A stretch of 64,000 nt of DNA from Micavibrio sp. UBA1672. GTDB lineage: Bacteria; Pseudomonadota; Alphaproteobacteria; Micavibrionales; Micavibrionaceae. Positions within the stretch are counted from its first letter, which is position 1. Each line of letters begins with the position of its first letter. The stretch lies in contig DCKO01000041.1 of assembly GCA_002320665.1 (NCBI GenBank), forward strand, positions 40,058 to 104,057. The letters are read 5' to 3'. Under the pieces are notes generated by a model. It worked only from the letters and a program-made list of their open reading frames with translations. It had not been told where the DNA came from and ran no database searches. Shown here piece by piece: positions 8,338-17,278 of the stretch. Both the position numbers and the translations under genes were made by a program.

Positions 8338-9954
8338 ATGGTTTGTATGGCAAGAAATAGTTATCATACGAGAGACAGCAAAGAACTCATAACGATATGG
8401 GAGCAAGGCAAGGATATATGGAATGCTTGGCGGCGTCCTCTTGGCGAGTTTAATTGTGATTTTTCGAGTTTTGATTTTAACAAATATTTACCAAACGGAG
8501 TAAATATAGATTTTGCTTATTTTGAATTTCCTACAGGTGAAGTGAATTTTAATAATGCAAAATTTGGAAATCGCAAAATAAATTTTAATAATACAAAATT
8601 TGGCAATGGAGATTTTCATTTTTCTGGGGCTGCGGGAAAAATTTCATTTTTTAATGCTAATTTTGGAAGTGGCAATAAAGTTTTTTCCGGCAAGATTTCT
8701 GAGTCTAAAAATGTAGATTTTAATAAAGTTATTTTTGGAGATGGCGATGTTGATTTTTCCAGCGCATCTTTTGGAGCAGGGATAGTAAATTTTTCAAAAA
8801 CAAACTTTGGTGCTGGTACAAAGGATTTTTCGACAGATTTTGGTCAAGGAAGCGTGCTATTTTCTGATTCAAATTTTGGGAATGGCGATGTAAAATTTAA
8901 AGAAGCAAAATTTGAAAATGGAAACGTTACCTTTTTGAATTCTAGCTTTGGAAAAGGTGATGTAGATTTTGCTGCAGCAAAATTTGGAAAAGGCGAAATA
9001 AACTTTTCAAATATAGACTTTGGGCATGGAAATGTAATTTTCTCAAATGTAGACTTTGGGCATGGAAATGTAATTTTCTCAAAAACAAAATTTAATGGAA
9101 TGGCTTTATTTACAAATCTCAGCAGCTTGAAAGATATTAAAAGTTTTTCCTTTAAATACGCTACTTTCGATGGGCCGCTTGATATTTCATGCGCCGAAGG
9201 TGAAGTATTCCCCTGTTTGGTGGATTTAACCCATACAAAAACGTCTCACCATGTTTCGGTATCGGGTTTGAACTGCACTCTTCCAAGAAAAAGCATCTGT
9301 AATTATTTTGCTAAAAAGCGCCGATGGCTATATCGATATGGTGTTAAGTACATTCCATGTAAGTGCATGAGGCTTAATATACTCAGATTAATATTCATTA
9401 TTTTTCCAAATGGTGATTGGGCCTCAAAGAAAGTAGCCATTGATCAAGCGGATATAGATCGAGCACGCCGCCTTAAGGAATTGGCAGAGGCTAATAAAGA
9501 CCATAACAAAGCCAAAGAATTTCATATTTTAGAAATGCAGGCTTCGAGAGATTTTAAGCCGTCTTGCTGTATTTTCTCGGCATATAGTTTTTTATTAAAA
9601 TCAGAATTCTGGTACGAAAAATTAAGTGATTATGGGCGCGGCATTCTTCGTCCACTTTTCTGGTTAATCGGCGTGGCCTTTTTAGGGGCTTTTGTATATT
9701 TATTGGCAAGCCCGTTTAAAATAGGCTTTAAGACTTTTTTACAAAGCCTTGGTTTTTCTTTTTCACAAATGTTTGCTTTTATACCGAGTAGTCGTAGCGC
9801 ACGAGAAAACTTAGGGAACAGCTTATTTTGTTCATCAGGTCAGGATTGCCCTATTCCTGAATGGATTTACTTTTTTACATTCTCCCAAAGTTTGTTTACC
9901 TTTATCCTCCTCTTTCTGCTCGGTCTAGGATTACGGCATCGTTACCGTATTTAG
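8338..9954 (+). CDS. 12-residue-repeat (pentapeptide-like) membrane protein
   Basis: A 538-residue protein (or 535 from the ATG at 8347). Residues about 35-265 consist of tandem coils of roughly 12 residues with consensus FGxGxVxFSxxx, e.g. FGNGDVKFKEAK, FENGNVTFLNSS, FGKGDVDFAAAK. This resembles pentapeptide-repeat right-handed beta helices but with a 12-residue register. A cysteine-containing linker and a charged helical segment follow, then a C-terminal domain with two strong transmembrane helices (RPLFWLIGVAFLGAFVYLLA and IYFFTFSQSLFTFILLFLLG). Pentapeptide proteins fused to membrane or channel domains are known, but the function is not established. The gene is AT-rich relative to hslU and overlaps the convergent gene by 4 bases. 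Confidence 0.7.
   Translation: MVCMARNSYHTRDSKELITIWEQGKDIWNAWRRPLGEFNCDFSSFDFNKYLPNGVNIDFAYFEFPTGEVNFNNAKFGNRKINFNNTKFGNGDFHFSGAAGKISFFNANFGSGNKVFSGKISESKNVDFNKVIFGDGDVDFSSASFGAGIVNFSKTNFGAGTKDFSTDFGQGSVLFSDSNFGNGDVKFKEAKFENGNVTFLNSSFGKGDVDFAAAKFGKGEINFSNIDFGHGNVIFSNVDFGHGNVIFSKTKFNGMALFTNLSSLKDIKSFSFKYATFDGPLDISCAEGEVFPCLVDLTHTKTSHHVSVSGLNCTLPRKSICNYFAKKRRWLYRYGVKYIPCKCMRLNILRLIFIIFPNGDWASKKVAIDQADIDRARRLKELAEANKDHNKAKEFHILEMQASRDFKPSCCIFSAYSFLLKSEFWYEKLSDYGRGILRPLFWLIGVAFLGAFVYLLASPFKIGFKTFLQSLGFSFSQMFAFIPSSRSARENLGNSLFCSSGQDCPIPEWIYFFTFSQSLFTFILLFLLGLGLRHRYRI
9014..9083 (+). repeat. Exact 34-base tandem duplication inside repeat gene
   Basis: Bases 9014-9047 and 9050-9083 are identical, with a period of 36 bases, which is one 12-residue coil (DFGHGNVIFSNV then DFGHGNVIFSKT). 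The identity at DNA level marks a recent coil duplication; other coils in the gene are diverged. Confidence 0.9.
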
Positions 9955-10901
9955 GTGGTCGATGATCCGGCAGTGCCAAGGATTGTCTGTTTCATGGAAT
10001 CTTGCAAGCGTGTGACTGGTTCGCCTTCATAAAGTTGTGGCCATCTATCTCTCAGGGCGGTATCTACCAGTTTTTCTGCAAGGTCTTGCATGGCAGGATC
10101 ATTTTCAATGACGCTTTTGACGTATGCTCTGTATTCTTCCTTATCGGCATGACCATCCAGCATATTCTCCCCCATCAAATGAATCATATCGGTATATGCA
10201 TCATACATGGCAGGCTCCAGAACATTGGCGCGGAAAGTCTCATTGCTGTTCAGACGTTCTACAACATCATCCGGAGCAGGATTACCGTTTTTATCGACCA
10301 TGTAATATAGAATTTCGTTGCAATGCCCGTCACCTGCTACGAAATCGCCGAGTGTATGCCCTGCATCGATTAAGACCGTATATTCCTGATTATCCGCCCC
10401 GTCAATAAAGGGAATAGAGGCAAATCCCGGAATATTAGGGCGCGCCGTTTCCGGACTAACACCCCCAGCCATGTTCATAAAATTCCGGTATAGGGTTACT
10501 CTGTTTTCGGCAGCATTCATGCCTCCCCAAAAGGCGCTTAATCCCAGACCAAGAGTTGGCTCTTTTGCGATTACAGTTTTGATACCGCTCTCTACTGCCA
10601 TGCCTTTTGCAAGGCTAGGTGCAATGCCATCAAGCATGTCGCCGGATTGCAGTTTTGCTACTTTCTCAGGATCTTCAAGGATGGATTGTAATTCTTTGAC
10701 GAGTGCCTCTGTGACATGATCATCAATAGCATCCAAAAACATTTGGGATGTTTCAGGAATACCCCCATTGACGTTATCAGCCCAAGCCTTTCCCAACATA
10801 GAACCCGCATATTCCGCAGGCTTTGTTACAGCATTACTGGCCTTCATGACATACATGATAGGCTTTAATAGCTTATATCCTGAAGTGTCGTTTTCCGACA
10901 T
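9951..10901 (-). CDS. Unknown 316-residue soluble protein
   Basis: Not recognised. No signal peptide. A small hydrophobic glycine-rich segment (LGLGLSAFWGGMNAAE, about residues 118-133) is followed by an alternating region with IDAGHTLGDFVAGDGHCNEILYYMVDKNG, which could be a compact enzyme-like or effector domain; the rest is predicted helical and acidic. A good promoter is visible upstream (10932-10961) and the leader has GGGTGATAAAAC before the ATG. The stop overlaps the stop of the repeat protein (TTAG shared). It appears to be a single-gene accessory unit. Confidence 0.6.
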   Translation of the reverse strand: MSENDTSGYKLLKPIMYVMKASNAVTKPAEYAGSMLGKAWADNVNGGIPETSQMFLDAIDDHVTEALVKELQSILEDPEKVAKLQSGDMLDGIAPSLAKGMAVESGIKTVIAKEPTLGLGLSAFWGGMNAAENRVTLYRNFMNMAGGVSPETARPNIPGFASIPFIDGADNQEYTVLIDAGHTLGDFVAGDGHCNEILYYMVDKNGNPAPDDVVERLNSNETFRANVLEPAMYDAYTDMIHLMGENMLDGHADKEEYRAYVKSVIENDPAMQDLAEKLVDTALRDRWPQLYEGEPVTRLQDSMKQTILGTAGSSTT

Positions 10902-10931
10902 GTTTTATCACCCAATCAGTATTATTAAGAT

Positions 10932-10961
10932 ATAATAGCAATATTTTCATATTCTTGACAA
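10932..10961 (-). promoter_or_regulatory. Sigma70-type promoter for the 316-residue gene
   Basis: On the minus strand: -35 TTGTCA (10956-10961), 18-base spacer, -10 TATTAT (10932-10937), about 30 bases before the ATG at 10901. The -35 lies inside a 13-base palindrome TTCTTGACAAGAA (10952-10964), which could be an operator but is partly forced by the -35 sequence itself. Confidence 0.55.
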
Positions 10962-10977
10962 GAAATTGGTTTCTCAT

Positions 10978-11775
10978 TTAACGGGAGAAACTCTCTAGGG
11001 TTTGGCGGGGTTTGAGGTTCGAGATTTGGCTCATATGATCGACTTTCCCTTGGATCAGCAAGTATTTCTTGGTTTCATTCGGGTCTGTTGATTCATCGAA
11101 GCTTTGCTGGGCCTTTTCCCATCTGATATAGGGGGTGATGGTGAGGAATTTCTCGTATGGCGAGCGTAGAACTTCCCTGATTTTCGGGTCTTTGACATCC
11201 AGCGCCAGAATATATTCCAGATCACCCTGCCCGTATTTTGTGGGTGAGCTGATCATCAGGGCGTTTTCGCCTCTGACCTGATTTTGCGTATTTTGCGAGG
11301 GCTTAAAGATGAACATTGCCGGATGTAGCGCGCGCAATTGGCGTTCCTCTACACCGTCCTCGGGGCGCTCCAGAAAGTTTTCGGCAAACTCGCGATTCAA
11401 TAAGGACTGGACATCGTGAATTTGCGTGCAGAATTTATTGAAAATCCCGCTTAGGCCCTGCGATTTCATCCCGACGAAATATTCATCAAAGGGGATGGGT
11501 CTGTGCAGGGCGCTGACGTAGACATTATCAAAGACCGATAAATCCTCGGCGCGTTGCTTGATGTTTCGTGCATGTTGCAGGATTTCATTGGCGCTATAGC
11601 ATTCCACGAGCGCATAGGGCTGCTGGAGGAGTTCCTTGGCCAGATCAGAGCGCGGTAGAACCTCAAAGCCGTTTTCACGTTGCAGGCGCTCCCAGCCCGG
11701 ATCAAAATTTGCGCGTAAAACAATGTTTTGACCACTTTGTACGGCTTGTTTGCTTAGGTAAGGATGTCTTGGCAT
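10978..11775 (-). CDS. Unknown 265-residue soluble protein
   Basis: Not recognised; no signal peptide, transmembrane helix or known motif. The sequence is mixed alpha/beta with basic and aromatic residues (PYALVECYSANEILQHA; LEYILALDVKDPKIREVL), more like a globular enzyme or adaptor than the acidic helical proteins elsewhere in the window. It starts 6 bases after the stop of the 203-residue gene, so the two form an operon and may work together. Confidence 0.55.
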   Translation of the reverse strand: MPRHPYLSKQAVQSGQNIVLRANFDPGWERLQRENGFEVLPRSDLAKELLQQPYALVECYSANEILQHARNIKQRAEDLSVFDNVYVSALHRPIPFDEYFVGMKSQGLSGIFNKFCTQIHDVQSLLNREFAENFLERPEDGVEERQLRALHPAMFIFKPSQNTQNQVRGENALMISSPTKYGQGDLEYILALDVKDPKIREVLRSPYEKFLTITPYIRWEKAQQSFDESTDPNETKKYLLIQGKVDHMSQISNLKPRQTLESFSR

Positions 11776-11781
11776 GTGTAC

Positions 11782-12393
11782 TTATAAACCCAGATTTTCT
11801 TGCGGGCCACCTGTATTACCGGAAATTTGTGTGGCTTGCTTGGCGTTATTGATCCAGTAGAAATTATTGGTATCTCTTTCCAAAACACCTACAAAGGCTT
11901 TCCAGTTTCTGTTGCCACTTGCGTCTTTGAATGATGATAAGACAGGCGGACTTTTGACACTCGGCATATCTTGATGACTTTGCTTCTTTTGCTCTAATTC
12001 CTTACGAAGACGCGTCTCCTTTTCATGGGTTTTATCTGGATCGCTGGAAGAAATCACAACATCGTTTAAACAGCGGTAATGCTTGCCAAAGCCAATATTT
12101 ATTTTTTCATTCGGATAATCGGGATTATCGATAAAGGCATTCAGCACATTTTGAAAATCTGACCACGTTTCAGGCTGTGCGATACACCATGATGCTGTTG
12201 GGTTTACGCTATGGGTTGTGGCTGTGCGTCTGTTACGGTTTTTGATCTCAGGCCAGTTTATATCTTTCAGGTCATCTTGATTGAAGGTTTCAGTCAGAAT
12301 TGGCATGTTTTCGGGAAGCATCAAAATTAGTGACAAACCATGTGTGGCTGCCTGTTTCAAAGAAACCAGATTTTTTCCCTCTTTTACTTCCAT
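11782..12393 (-). CDS. Unknown 203-residue protein
   Basis: Not recognised. Start taken at the ATG at 12393; a TTG two codons upstream is the alternative. The N-terminal half reads like a folded domain (SLILMLPENMPILTETF; ETWSDFQNVLNAFIDNP), a charged linker rich in Lys, Glu and Gln follows (ETRLRKELEQKKQ), and the C-terminus has WKAFVGVLERDTNNFYWINN. It leads a two-gene unit with the 265-residue protein and is divergent from the M23 peptidase gene with only about 50 bases between starts. Confidence 0.55.
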   Translation of the reverse strand: MEVKEGKNLVSLKQAATHGLSLILMLPENMPILTETFNQDDLKDINWPEIKNRNRRTATTHSVNPTASWCIAQPETWSDFQNVLNAFIDNPDYPNEKINIGFGKHYRCLNDVVISSSDPDKTHEKETRLRKELEQKKQSHQDMPSVKSPPVLSSFKDASGNRNWKAFVGVLERDTNNFYWINNAKQATQISGNTGGPQENLGL

Positions 12394-12445
12394 TTTCAAC
12401 CCCGAGGTTTTATCCTTTTCTCACAGTAATCGCAAATTGGTGACT

Positions 12446-13435
12446 ATGTCAAATAAACTCGTATATCTCACTTTAATCATTATATTTTTTCCTGCGCTCG
12501 CCTATGCGCAAGATCCAAAGTTCATTTTACCATTAGGGTGCGATTTGGGACAAGATTGCTGGCCTGTGAAGTATGTGGATGTTGATACCAAGGACGGAGC
12601 TTTACAGGACTTCAAATGCACAGAAAAAACCAGTGACGGGCATAAGGGTACAGATTTCGCCATCCCTTCGGCCTATAAAATGAAGCGGGGTGTAGATGTG
12701 TTTGCGGCACTGGATGGGAAAGTCTTGAGGATTCGTGATGGTGAAAATGATTACGTCAAAAGCAAGGAAGACCTTGAATCCATTCAAGAAGCACGGAAGG
12801 AATGCGGCAATGCCGTGCTGATTGATCATGGGAATGGCCTCCAGACGATTTACTGCCATTTGAAGCAGGATTCCGTTGTCGTTCAGCCCAAGCAAGAGGT
12901 ACGGCAGGGGCAGAAAATCGGACAAGTCGGGCAGTCCGGCATGGCGGAATTTCCGCATCTTCATTTTGGTGTGCATTGGGAAGGCGGAATCGTTGATCCG
13001 TTTACGGGACTGCTGAACACGGATGGCTGCGGGAAGATGAAGCACTCCATGTGGAAGGATGAAGCCGTTCTATATGAGCCTGTTGTAATTTTTGACGGCG
13101 GCTTTCGTTCCAAGGTGCCGGATTTCGAGGCAATTAAACGTGGCGAGGAAAACCCCGAGGAAATTTCAATCAGTAGCGCAGCTTTCGTATTCTGGGCGGG
13201 GTTTTATAATCTGGAAGAGGGAGATCAGGTGGCTTTACAGGTCTTTGATCCAGATGGAAAACTCTTTGTCGAGCGCCATGAAACCTTAGAGAAAAACCGC
13301 GCCCGACAGTTTTATTTTGCTGGGCGTAAAATTGGAAACGTACAATTGATGAAGGGCACATACACCGCTACGGCCACAGTAAAACAAAAAGGCGGCTTTT
13401 CAAAAGAAAAGAAATTTAGCGTGGGTGTACGCTAA
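12446..13435 (+). CDS. Exported M23-family (LytM) metallopeptidase
   Basis: Cell-wall endopeptidase-like protein. With the ATG at 12446 it has a Sec signal peptide (hydrophobic core VYLTLIIIFFPALAYA, cleavage after AYA) and 329 residues; earlier in-frame starts would precede the signal peptide and are rejected. The zinc-site motif H-x3-D is present as HKGTD (His66, Asp70) and the H-x-H motif as HLHFGVHW, with the LIDHGNGLQTIYCHL strand between, as in LytM/M23. The last 100 residues form an extra beta-rich domain ending in KKFSVGVR. It acts in the periplasm on peptidoglycan, or is a peptidoglycan-binding regulator; the metal-ligand set looks intact. Its stop overlaps that of aat. Confidence 0.88.
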   Translation: MSNKLVYLTLIIIFFPALAYAQDPKFILPLGCDLGQDCWPVKYVDVDTKDGALQDFKCTEKTSDGHKGTDFAIPSAYKMKRGVDVFAALDGKVLRIRDGENDYVKSKEDLESIQEARKECGNAVLIDHGNGLQTIYCHLKQDSVVVQPKQEVRQGQKIGQVGQSGMAEFPHLHFGVHWEGGIVDPFTGLLNTDGCGKMKHSMWKDEAVLYEPVVIFDGGFRSKVPDFEAIKRGEENPEEISISSAAFVFWAGFYNLEEGDQVALQVFDPDGKLFVERHETLEKNRARQFYFAGRKIGNVQLMKGTYTATATVKQKGGFSKEKKFSVGVR

Positions 13436-14112
13436 GCTCCACGATTTTCCAGATACTCATTCACCAATTCCAGCTCGCTTGGCTCATTATCTTCTTTAAA
13501 GGTACATTCTTGAAGCGTTGCATGTTCGACTTGCTCCAAATAACTTTCATACGGGACTTCATACGCGCCAAATTGCAAGAGGTGATCATTGACAAATTGT
13601 GTGTCGAGCACGCTATAACCCTTTTTCCAAAGACGCGCCGCCAGATGCACTAACGCAACTTTGCTGGTATTGGGGGCAGTTGAGAACATGCTTTCGCCGC
13701 AAAACAGGCCGCCCATGGATAAGCCGTAAAGCCCGCCGGTCAGTTGCCCGTCCTGCCAGCATTCGACGCTGTGGGCATGGCCTAATTTATAAAGCGCGCA
13801 AAAAGCTTCGGTGATTTCTTTATTGATCCACGTTTCAGCGCGCAAGGGACTATCTTCCTCGGTCACGGAGCAATTCTTAATCACCGCCTCGAACTCGGTA
13901 TCGATACGAATTTCATAAGGCGCGCCAGAGATTTCCATCTTTTTGACCATGCGCTTAAGTTTTTTTGGGATATGCAGCGCCGGAATAGAGAGCTGCCCTC
14001 TATTTTGTGGGCAATACCAATCAACATAGGGGCTGCTGCCGCTGCGGGCCATAGGGAACAGGCCTTGGCTGTAGGCTTCTAGGAGAATCTCTGGCGTGAG
14101 GACAATCTGCAT
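13432..14112 (-). CDS. aat: Leucyl/phenylalanyl-tRNA--protein transferase
   Basis: Aat adds Leu or Phe to N-terminal Lys/Arg, creating N-degrons that ClpS recognises. Family signatures are LLEAYSQGLFPMA, WYCPQNRGQL, the HSVECWQDGQLTGGLYG strand, LSMGGLFCGESMFS and LDTQFVNDHL; 226 aa is normal. In many alphaproteobacteria aat follows accC directly; here a flavin reductase gene and an unrelated gene on the opposite strand separate them. The ClpS gene is at 1686, so two parts of the N-degron pathway are in this window. Confidence 0.95.
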   Translation of the reverse strand: MQIVLTPEILLEAYSQGLFPMARSGSSPYVDWYCPQNRGQLSIPALHIPKKLKRMVKKMEISGAPYEIRIDTEFEAVIKNCSVTEEDSPLRAETWINKEITEAFCALYKLGHAHSVECWQDGQLTGGLYGLSMGGLFCGESMFSTAPNTSKVALVHLAARLWKKGYSVLDTQFVNDHLLQFGAYEVPYESYLEQVEHATLQECTFKEDNEPSELELVNEYLENRGA

Positions 14113-14160
14113 TTTTGTATTTTAGCAGAAATAACAGTGTATTACAGTGCGTTTAACTTT

Positions 14161-14190
14161 TTGACAGCTTTATAAATTGAGTGCTAATAT
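14161..14190 (+). promoter_or_regulatory. Near-consensus sigma70 promoter
   Basis: TTGACA at 14161-14166, an 18-base spacer and TAATAT at 14185-14190. A start site about 7 bases downstream would fall near 14197, only about five bases before the ATG at 14202, so the mRNA would be nearly leaderless or translation would begin at a later ATG (14247). Confidence 0.6.
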
Positions 14191-14201
14191 TAGGGAAAAT
14201 A

Positions 14202-14738
14202 ATGCGGGATACCATTTTGGAACAGAATACAACCAAAACAAAACTCATGACTTATGGGCTAGCGAGTATTTTCAGCCTTGCTCTGACTTCGAGTGAACCT
14301 CAAATAAAGCCCTTACCGCCTGAATTACAAATCGAATATGACAAAATAACCGCTGAAATAAACAGTATTATAGAGAGAGCTGAAAAAGACCCCGTAGGCT
14401 TTGTTATTGACGGAATGGAAGATGATCCAGACTTTGTCGTCTTGAGTGAAAAATACGGATATTACAGCCCGTCATATTTTGCATTTAGTTTTGAGGATTC
14501 CGGCAACCCAGAGCATAATGTCAAATTTGGAAGCAAAACTATTTTGGGGCATGATAAATTCGGTCAAAGTTGGCAATGCACAGATATGATCCTTTCGGTT
14601 TTCTCGGAGACTGTAACGACAGGAAGCTTGCAAAGTGATTCTGATGGATTCCAAAAAATAGCTTTTGATAATAGTTCTTGTACAGAATTAGAAAAGGGCA
14701 TCATCCCTAGATGGCCTGATAATGTTTTTGGAATTTAG
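14202..14738 (+). CDS. Unknown 178-residue protein, possibly exported
   Basis: Not recognised. The ATG at 14202 is preceded by TAGGGAAAATA, a possible ribosome site, but the promoter at 14161-14190 would start transcription almost on top of it; the ATG at 14247 gives MTYGLASIFSLALTSSEP, a short hydrophobic N-terminus resembling a weak signal peptide. The rest is acidic with scattered aromatics and two cysteines (WQCTDMIL, NSSCTELEKG) that could form a disulfide if exported. It is AT-rich and sits as a single plus-strand gene between aat and the flavin reductase. Confidence 0.5.
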   Translation: MRDTILEQNTTKTKLMTYGLASIFSLALTSSEPQIKPLPPELQIEYDKITAEINSIIERAEKDPVGFVIDGMEDDPDFVVLSEKYGYYSPSYFAFSFEDSGNPEHNVKFGSKTILGHDKFGQSWQCTDMILSVFSETVTTGSLQSDSDGFQKIAFDNSSCTELEKGIIPRWPDNVFGI

Positions 14739-14745
14739 AATTTTT

Positions 14746-15354
14746 TCACATGCCGAAAGGATAATCGCTGCTGAGTAGATCATGCTCATCACGCATGGTT
14801 TTAAGTGCCTTGGCATAGGCCAGCAAGACATTCAGCGAATAATCGGCGCGGTTTTTGATGTATTGGTCTGCCTTTTCGCCACTATCAAGGGCGGGGTCAT
14901 TCATGACATTTTCGCAGTTGCTGACGATCAGATGATCAGGGATATAAACCATGCGGTTATTCTTATAGCCGCTCATACGAAGCTCTGCTATGGGGTACGT
15001 CCCGCCGCGTGAGGCAGAGACACCAACCAGCAAAGAAGGGTTATGCGCAGCGTGTTGTGACGAGACATAAAGCAGGAAATTCTTAAGGCCCGAAGGCACC
15101 ATGCCGTGCCATTCCGGTGACACCAGAATAAGCCCGTCTGCCTTTTCGATCTTTTCGAGATATGGCGACATTTCCTTGGCCAGATCAGACTCCGCATTCC
15201 ACGCCTCTTCACTCCAAAAGGGAATGGGATTGCCGGATAGATCGATGATCTCGCTTTTTGCGCTTTTGGTTTTAAGATGCTCGGCCAGCCAATTAGAGAC
15301 TTTTAAAGATTGAGAGTTTTGCCTGTGAGATCCGGATATAATGACAATGTTCAT
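14746..15354 (-). CDS. NAD(P)H-dependent FMN reductase family protein
   Basis: Flavodoxin-fold FMN reductase (chromate/quinone reductase type). The N-terminus has the phosphate-binding loop IISGSHRQNSQS, and the family motif around SPEWHGMVPSGLKNFLLYVS that contacts FMN is clear. Typical proteins of this family are 180-200 aa. The ATG overlaps the accC stop (TAATG), so it is translationally coupled to the acetyl-CoA carboxylase operon. The natural electron acceptor cannot be told from sequence. Confidence 0.88.
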   Translation of the reverse strand: MNIVIISGSHRQNSQSLKVSNWLAEHLKTKSAKSEIIDLSGNPIPFWSEEAWNAESDLAKEMSPYLEKIEKADGLILVSPEWHGMVPSGLKNFLLYVSSQHAAHNPSLLVGVSASRGGTYPIAELRMSGYKNNRMVYIPDHLIVSNCENVMNDPALDSGEKADQYIKNRADYSLNVLLAYAKALKTMRDEHDLLSSDYPFGM

Positions 15355-16715
15355 TACTTTCCTTTCGCGTTTGCTTTTTCCTCAAGCTTTTTTTCGAGCC
15401 AGTGAATCGTGTAATCACCGGAAATAAATTCAGGCTGCTTCAATATCCATTCATGGAGTGGCAATGTTGTCTTCACGCCTTCGACCACTGTTTCACGGAT
15501 CGCCCGCAAAAGGCGGCGAATACATTCATCACGGTTGCGGCCATGGACAATCAGCTTGCCGATCATGGAATCATAATATGGCGGAATGGAATAGCCGCCG
15601 TAAATACCGCTATCGAAGCGCACGCCAAGTCCGCCCGGGGCGTGGAATTGTTTGATTGTACCGGGTGAAGGAATGAAGGTTTCAGGGTCTTCGGCATTTA
15701 TCCGGATCTCAATTGCGTGACCGCGGAAACGGAAGCCATTATTATTTTTCACGGATAATTCTTCACCGGCCGCTACGCGGATTTGCTCGGCGATTAGATC
15801 AACACCTGTGATCATCTCGGTGACAGGATGTTCCACCTGAATGCGCGTATTCATCTCCATGAAGTAAAACTTTCCATCCTCATAGAGAAATTCAATCGTA
15901 CCGGCACCCAGATAGCCAAGCTTACCAACCGTCTTAGCCGCAAGCGTTCCTATTTCCTCACGCAGTTCTTCGGACAAGACGGGGGATGGGCCTTCTTCGA
16001 CAAGTTTCTGGTGACGGCGCTGGATCGAGCAGTCACGCTCGCCCAAATGAATGGCATTGCCATGGGAGTCGGCAAAAACCTGAATTTCGATATGGCGCGG
16101 ATTGCCAAGGAATTTTTCAATATAGACCGTATCATCGCCGAAATTAGCCTTGGCTTCGGCGCGCGCTGTGTTATAGGCCTCTTTGAAGTCTTCTGCGGCA
16201 TGGACAACTTGCATCCCCTTACCGCCACCACCACTTGCCGCCTTGATCAGGACCGGAAAGCCCATTTCTATGGCTGTAGCAAGGCCGCTTTCTGCGCTCT
16301 CGACGCCGCCTTCCGAGCCGGGCACAACAGGCAGGCCAAGCGCTGCAACGGTTTGCTTGGCAGTGACTTTATCGCCCATTTTCTCGATCAGCTCGGCAGA
16401 TGGGCCAATAAAGGTAAAGCCATGCTCCTCTACCATGCGGGCAAATTGCGCATTTTCTGATAGAAACCCATAACCTGGGTGAATAGCATCAGCCCCCGTC
16501 AGAGCCGCCGCCGTCAGGATAGAAGGGATATTCAAATAGCTTTGCGCACCCGATGGCGGCCCAATACATACTGATTCATCGGCCAGACGCACCGCCATAG
16601 AGCTGGCATCTGCGGTTGAGTGCACGGCAACGCTCTGGATGCCCATTTCACGGCATGCTCTGATGATCCGAAGGGCAATTTCTCCACGATTGGCAATGAG
16701 TATTTTTTTGAACAT
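15354..16715 (-). CDS. accC: Biotin carboxylase subunit of acetyl-CoA carboxylase
   Basis: ATP-grasp enzyme that carboxylates biotin on AccB, the first step of fatty acid synthesis. The whole family signature is present: [22 protein letters not shown] at the N-terminus, [12 protein letters not shown], the glycine-rich loop [25 protein letters not shown] motif, [16 protein letters not shown] and the C-terminal [12 protein letters not shown]. 453 aa matches the usual length. It follows accB by 14 bases and precedes the flavin reductase with a one-base overlap. Confidence 0.97.
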   Translation of the reverse strand: MFKKILIANRGEIALRIIRACREMGIQSVAVHSTADASSMAVRLADESVCIGPPSGAQSYLNIPSILTAAALTGADAIHPGYGFLSENAQFARMVEEHGFTFIGPSAELIEKMGDKVTAKQTVAALGLPVVPGSEGGVESAESGLATAIEMGFPVLIKAASGGGGKGMQVVHAAEDFKEAYNTARAEAKANFGDDTVYIEKFLGNPRHIEIQVFADSHGNAIHLGERDCSIQRRHQKLVEEGPSPVLSEELREEIGTLAAKTVGKLGYLGAGTIEFLYEDGKFYFMEMNTRIQVEHPVTEMITGVDLIAEQIRVAAGEELSVKNNNGFRFRGHAIEIRINAEDPETFIPSPGTIKQFHAPGGLGVRFDSGIYGGYSIPPYYDSMIGKLIVHGRNRDECIRRLLRAIRETVVEGVKTTLPLHEWILKQPEFISGDYTIHWLEKKLEEKANAKGK

Positions 16716-16729
16716 AAATTAAAGCCCGC

Positions 16730-17188
16730 TTACTCGATCACCATCAATACATCGCCAAATTCTACTGGCTGGCCGTTTTCTGCCAAAATCTGGGTGACGG
16801 TGCCGGATTTTTCAGCCTTGATCGGGTTCATGACTTTCATGGCCTCAATGATCACAAGCGTATCGCCCGCATTGACTTTATCGCCCTTTTTCACAAAAGA
16901 CGGAGAATTCGGGTCGGGCTGCATGTAGATTGTACCAACCATCGGCGCAGTCACAGCCCCCGGATGGGATGTCGCCACTGATGAAGGCGCATCCATATTG
17001 GCTTGTTGCGGCGCGGCCGGATCAGAGGGCATAGATATACCTGCACCTCCGGCTGGCGCAGCGATCACTGTGCCGCCGCCTTTGCTGACGCGTAAGGTCT
17101 TGTCCCCCTCACTGATTTCAACTTCGTTTAAGCCTGTTTCTTCGAGGAGATCGGCAAGCTCACGAATGGCATCTGAATCAATTTTCAT
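16730..17188 (-). CDS. accB: Biotin carboxyl carrier protein of acetyl-CoA carboxylase
   Basis: 152 aa. An N-terminal helical segment ([20 protein letters not shown]) is followed by a Pro/Ala-rich flexible linker (about residues 40-75) and the C-terminal biotinyl domain with the biotinylated lysine Lys118 in [12 protein letters not shown]. The domain also has the extra thumb segment ([17 protein letters not shown]) typical of AccB. Located directly upstream of accC and 90 bases downstream of aroQ on the same strand, the standard alphaproteobacterial order. Confidence 0.97.
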   Translation of the reverse strand: MKIDSDAIRELADLLEETGLNEVEISEGDKTLRVSKGGGTVIAAPAGGAGISMPSDPAAPQQANMDAPSSVATSHPGAVTAPMVGTIYMQPDPNSPSFVKKGDKVNAGDTLVIIEAMKVMNPIKAEKSGTVTQILAENGQPVEFGDVLMVIE

Positions 17189-17278
17189 AGTTCTTTTACA
17201 CTTTTTTGTTTTTGTTAATGCGCTATTCTAGAGGCTTGAATACTAAACATAAAGCCCAAAAACAACCCTTATCCATAA

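Noticed and set aside
8338..9954. Qnr/MfpA-type gyrase-protecting pentapeptide protein
   Set aside because: Period is about 12 residues and the protein has a C-terminal membrane domain; the pentapeptide A(D/N)LxX pattern is absent.
15486..15496. TGTTTCACGGA in accC as a parS half-site
   Set aside because: Half-sites of this length occur by chance; no second arm is present.
15828..16460. Long open frame antisense to accC
   Set aside because: accC is an unambiguous full-length gene on the other strand; the antisense product shows no domain.
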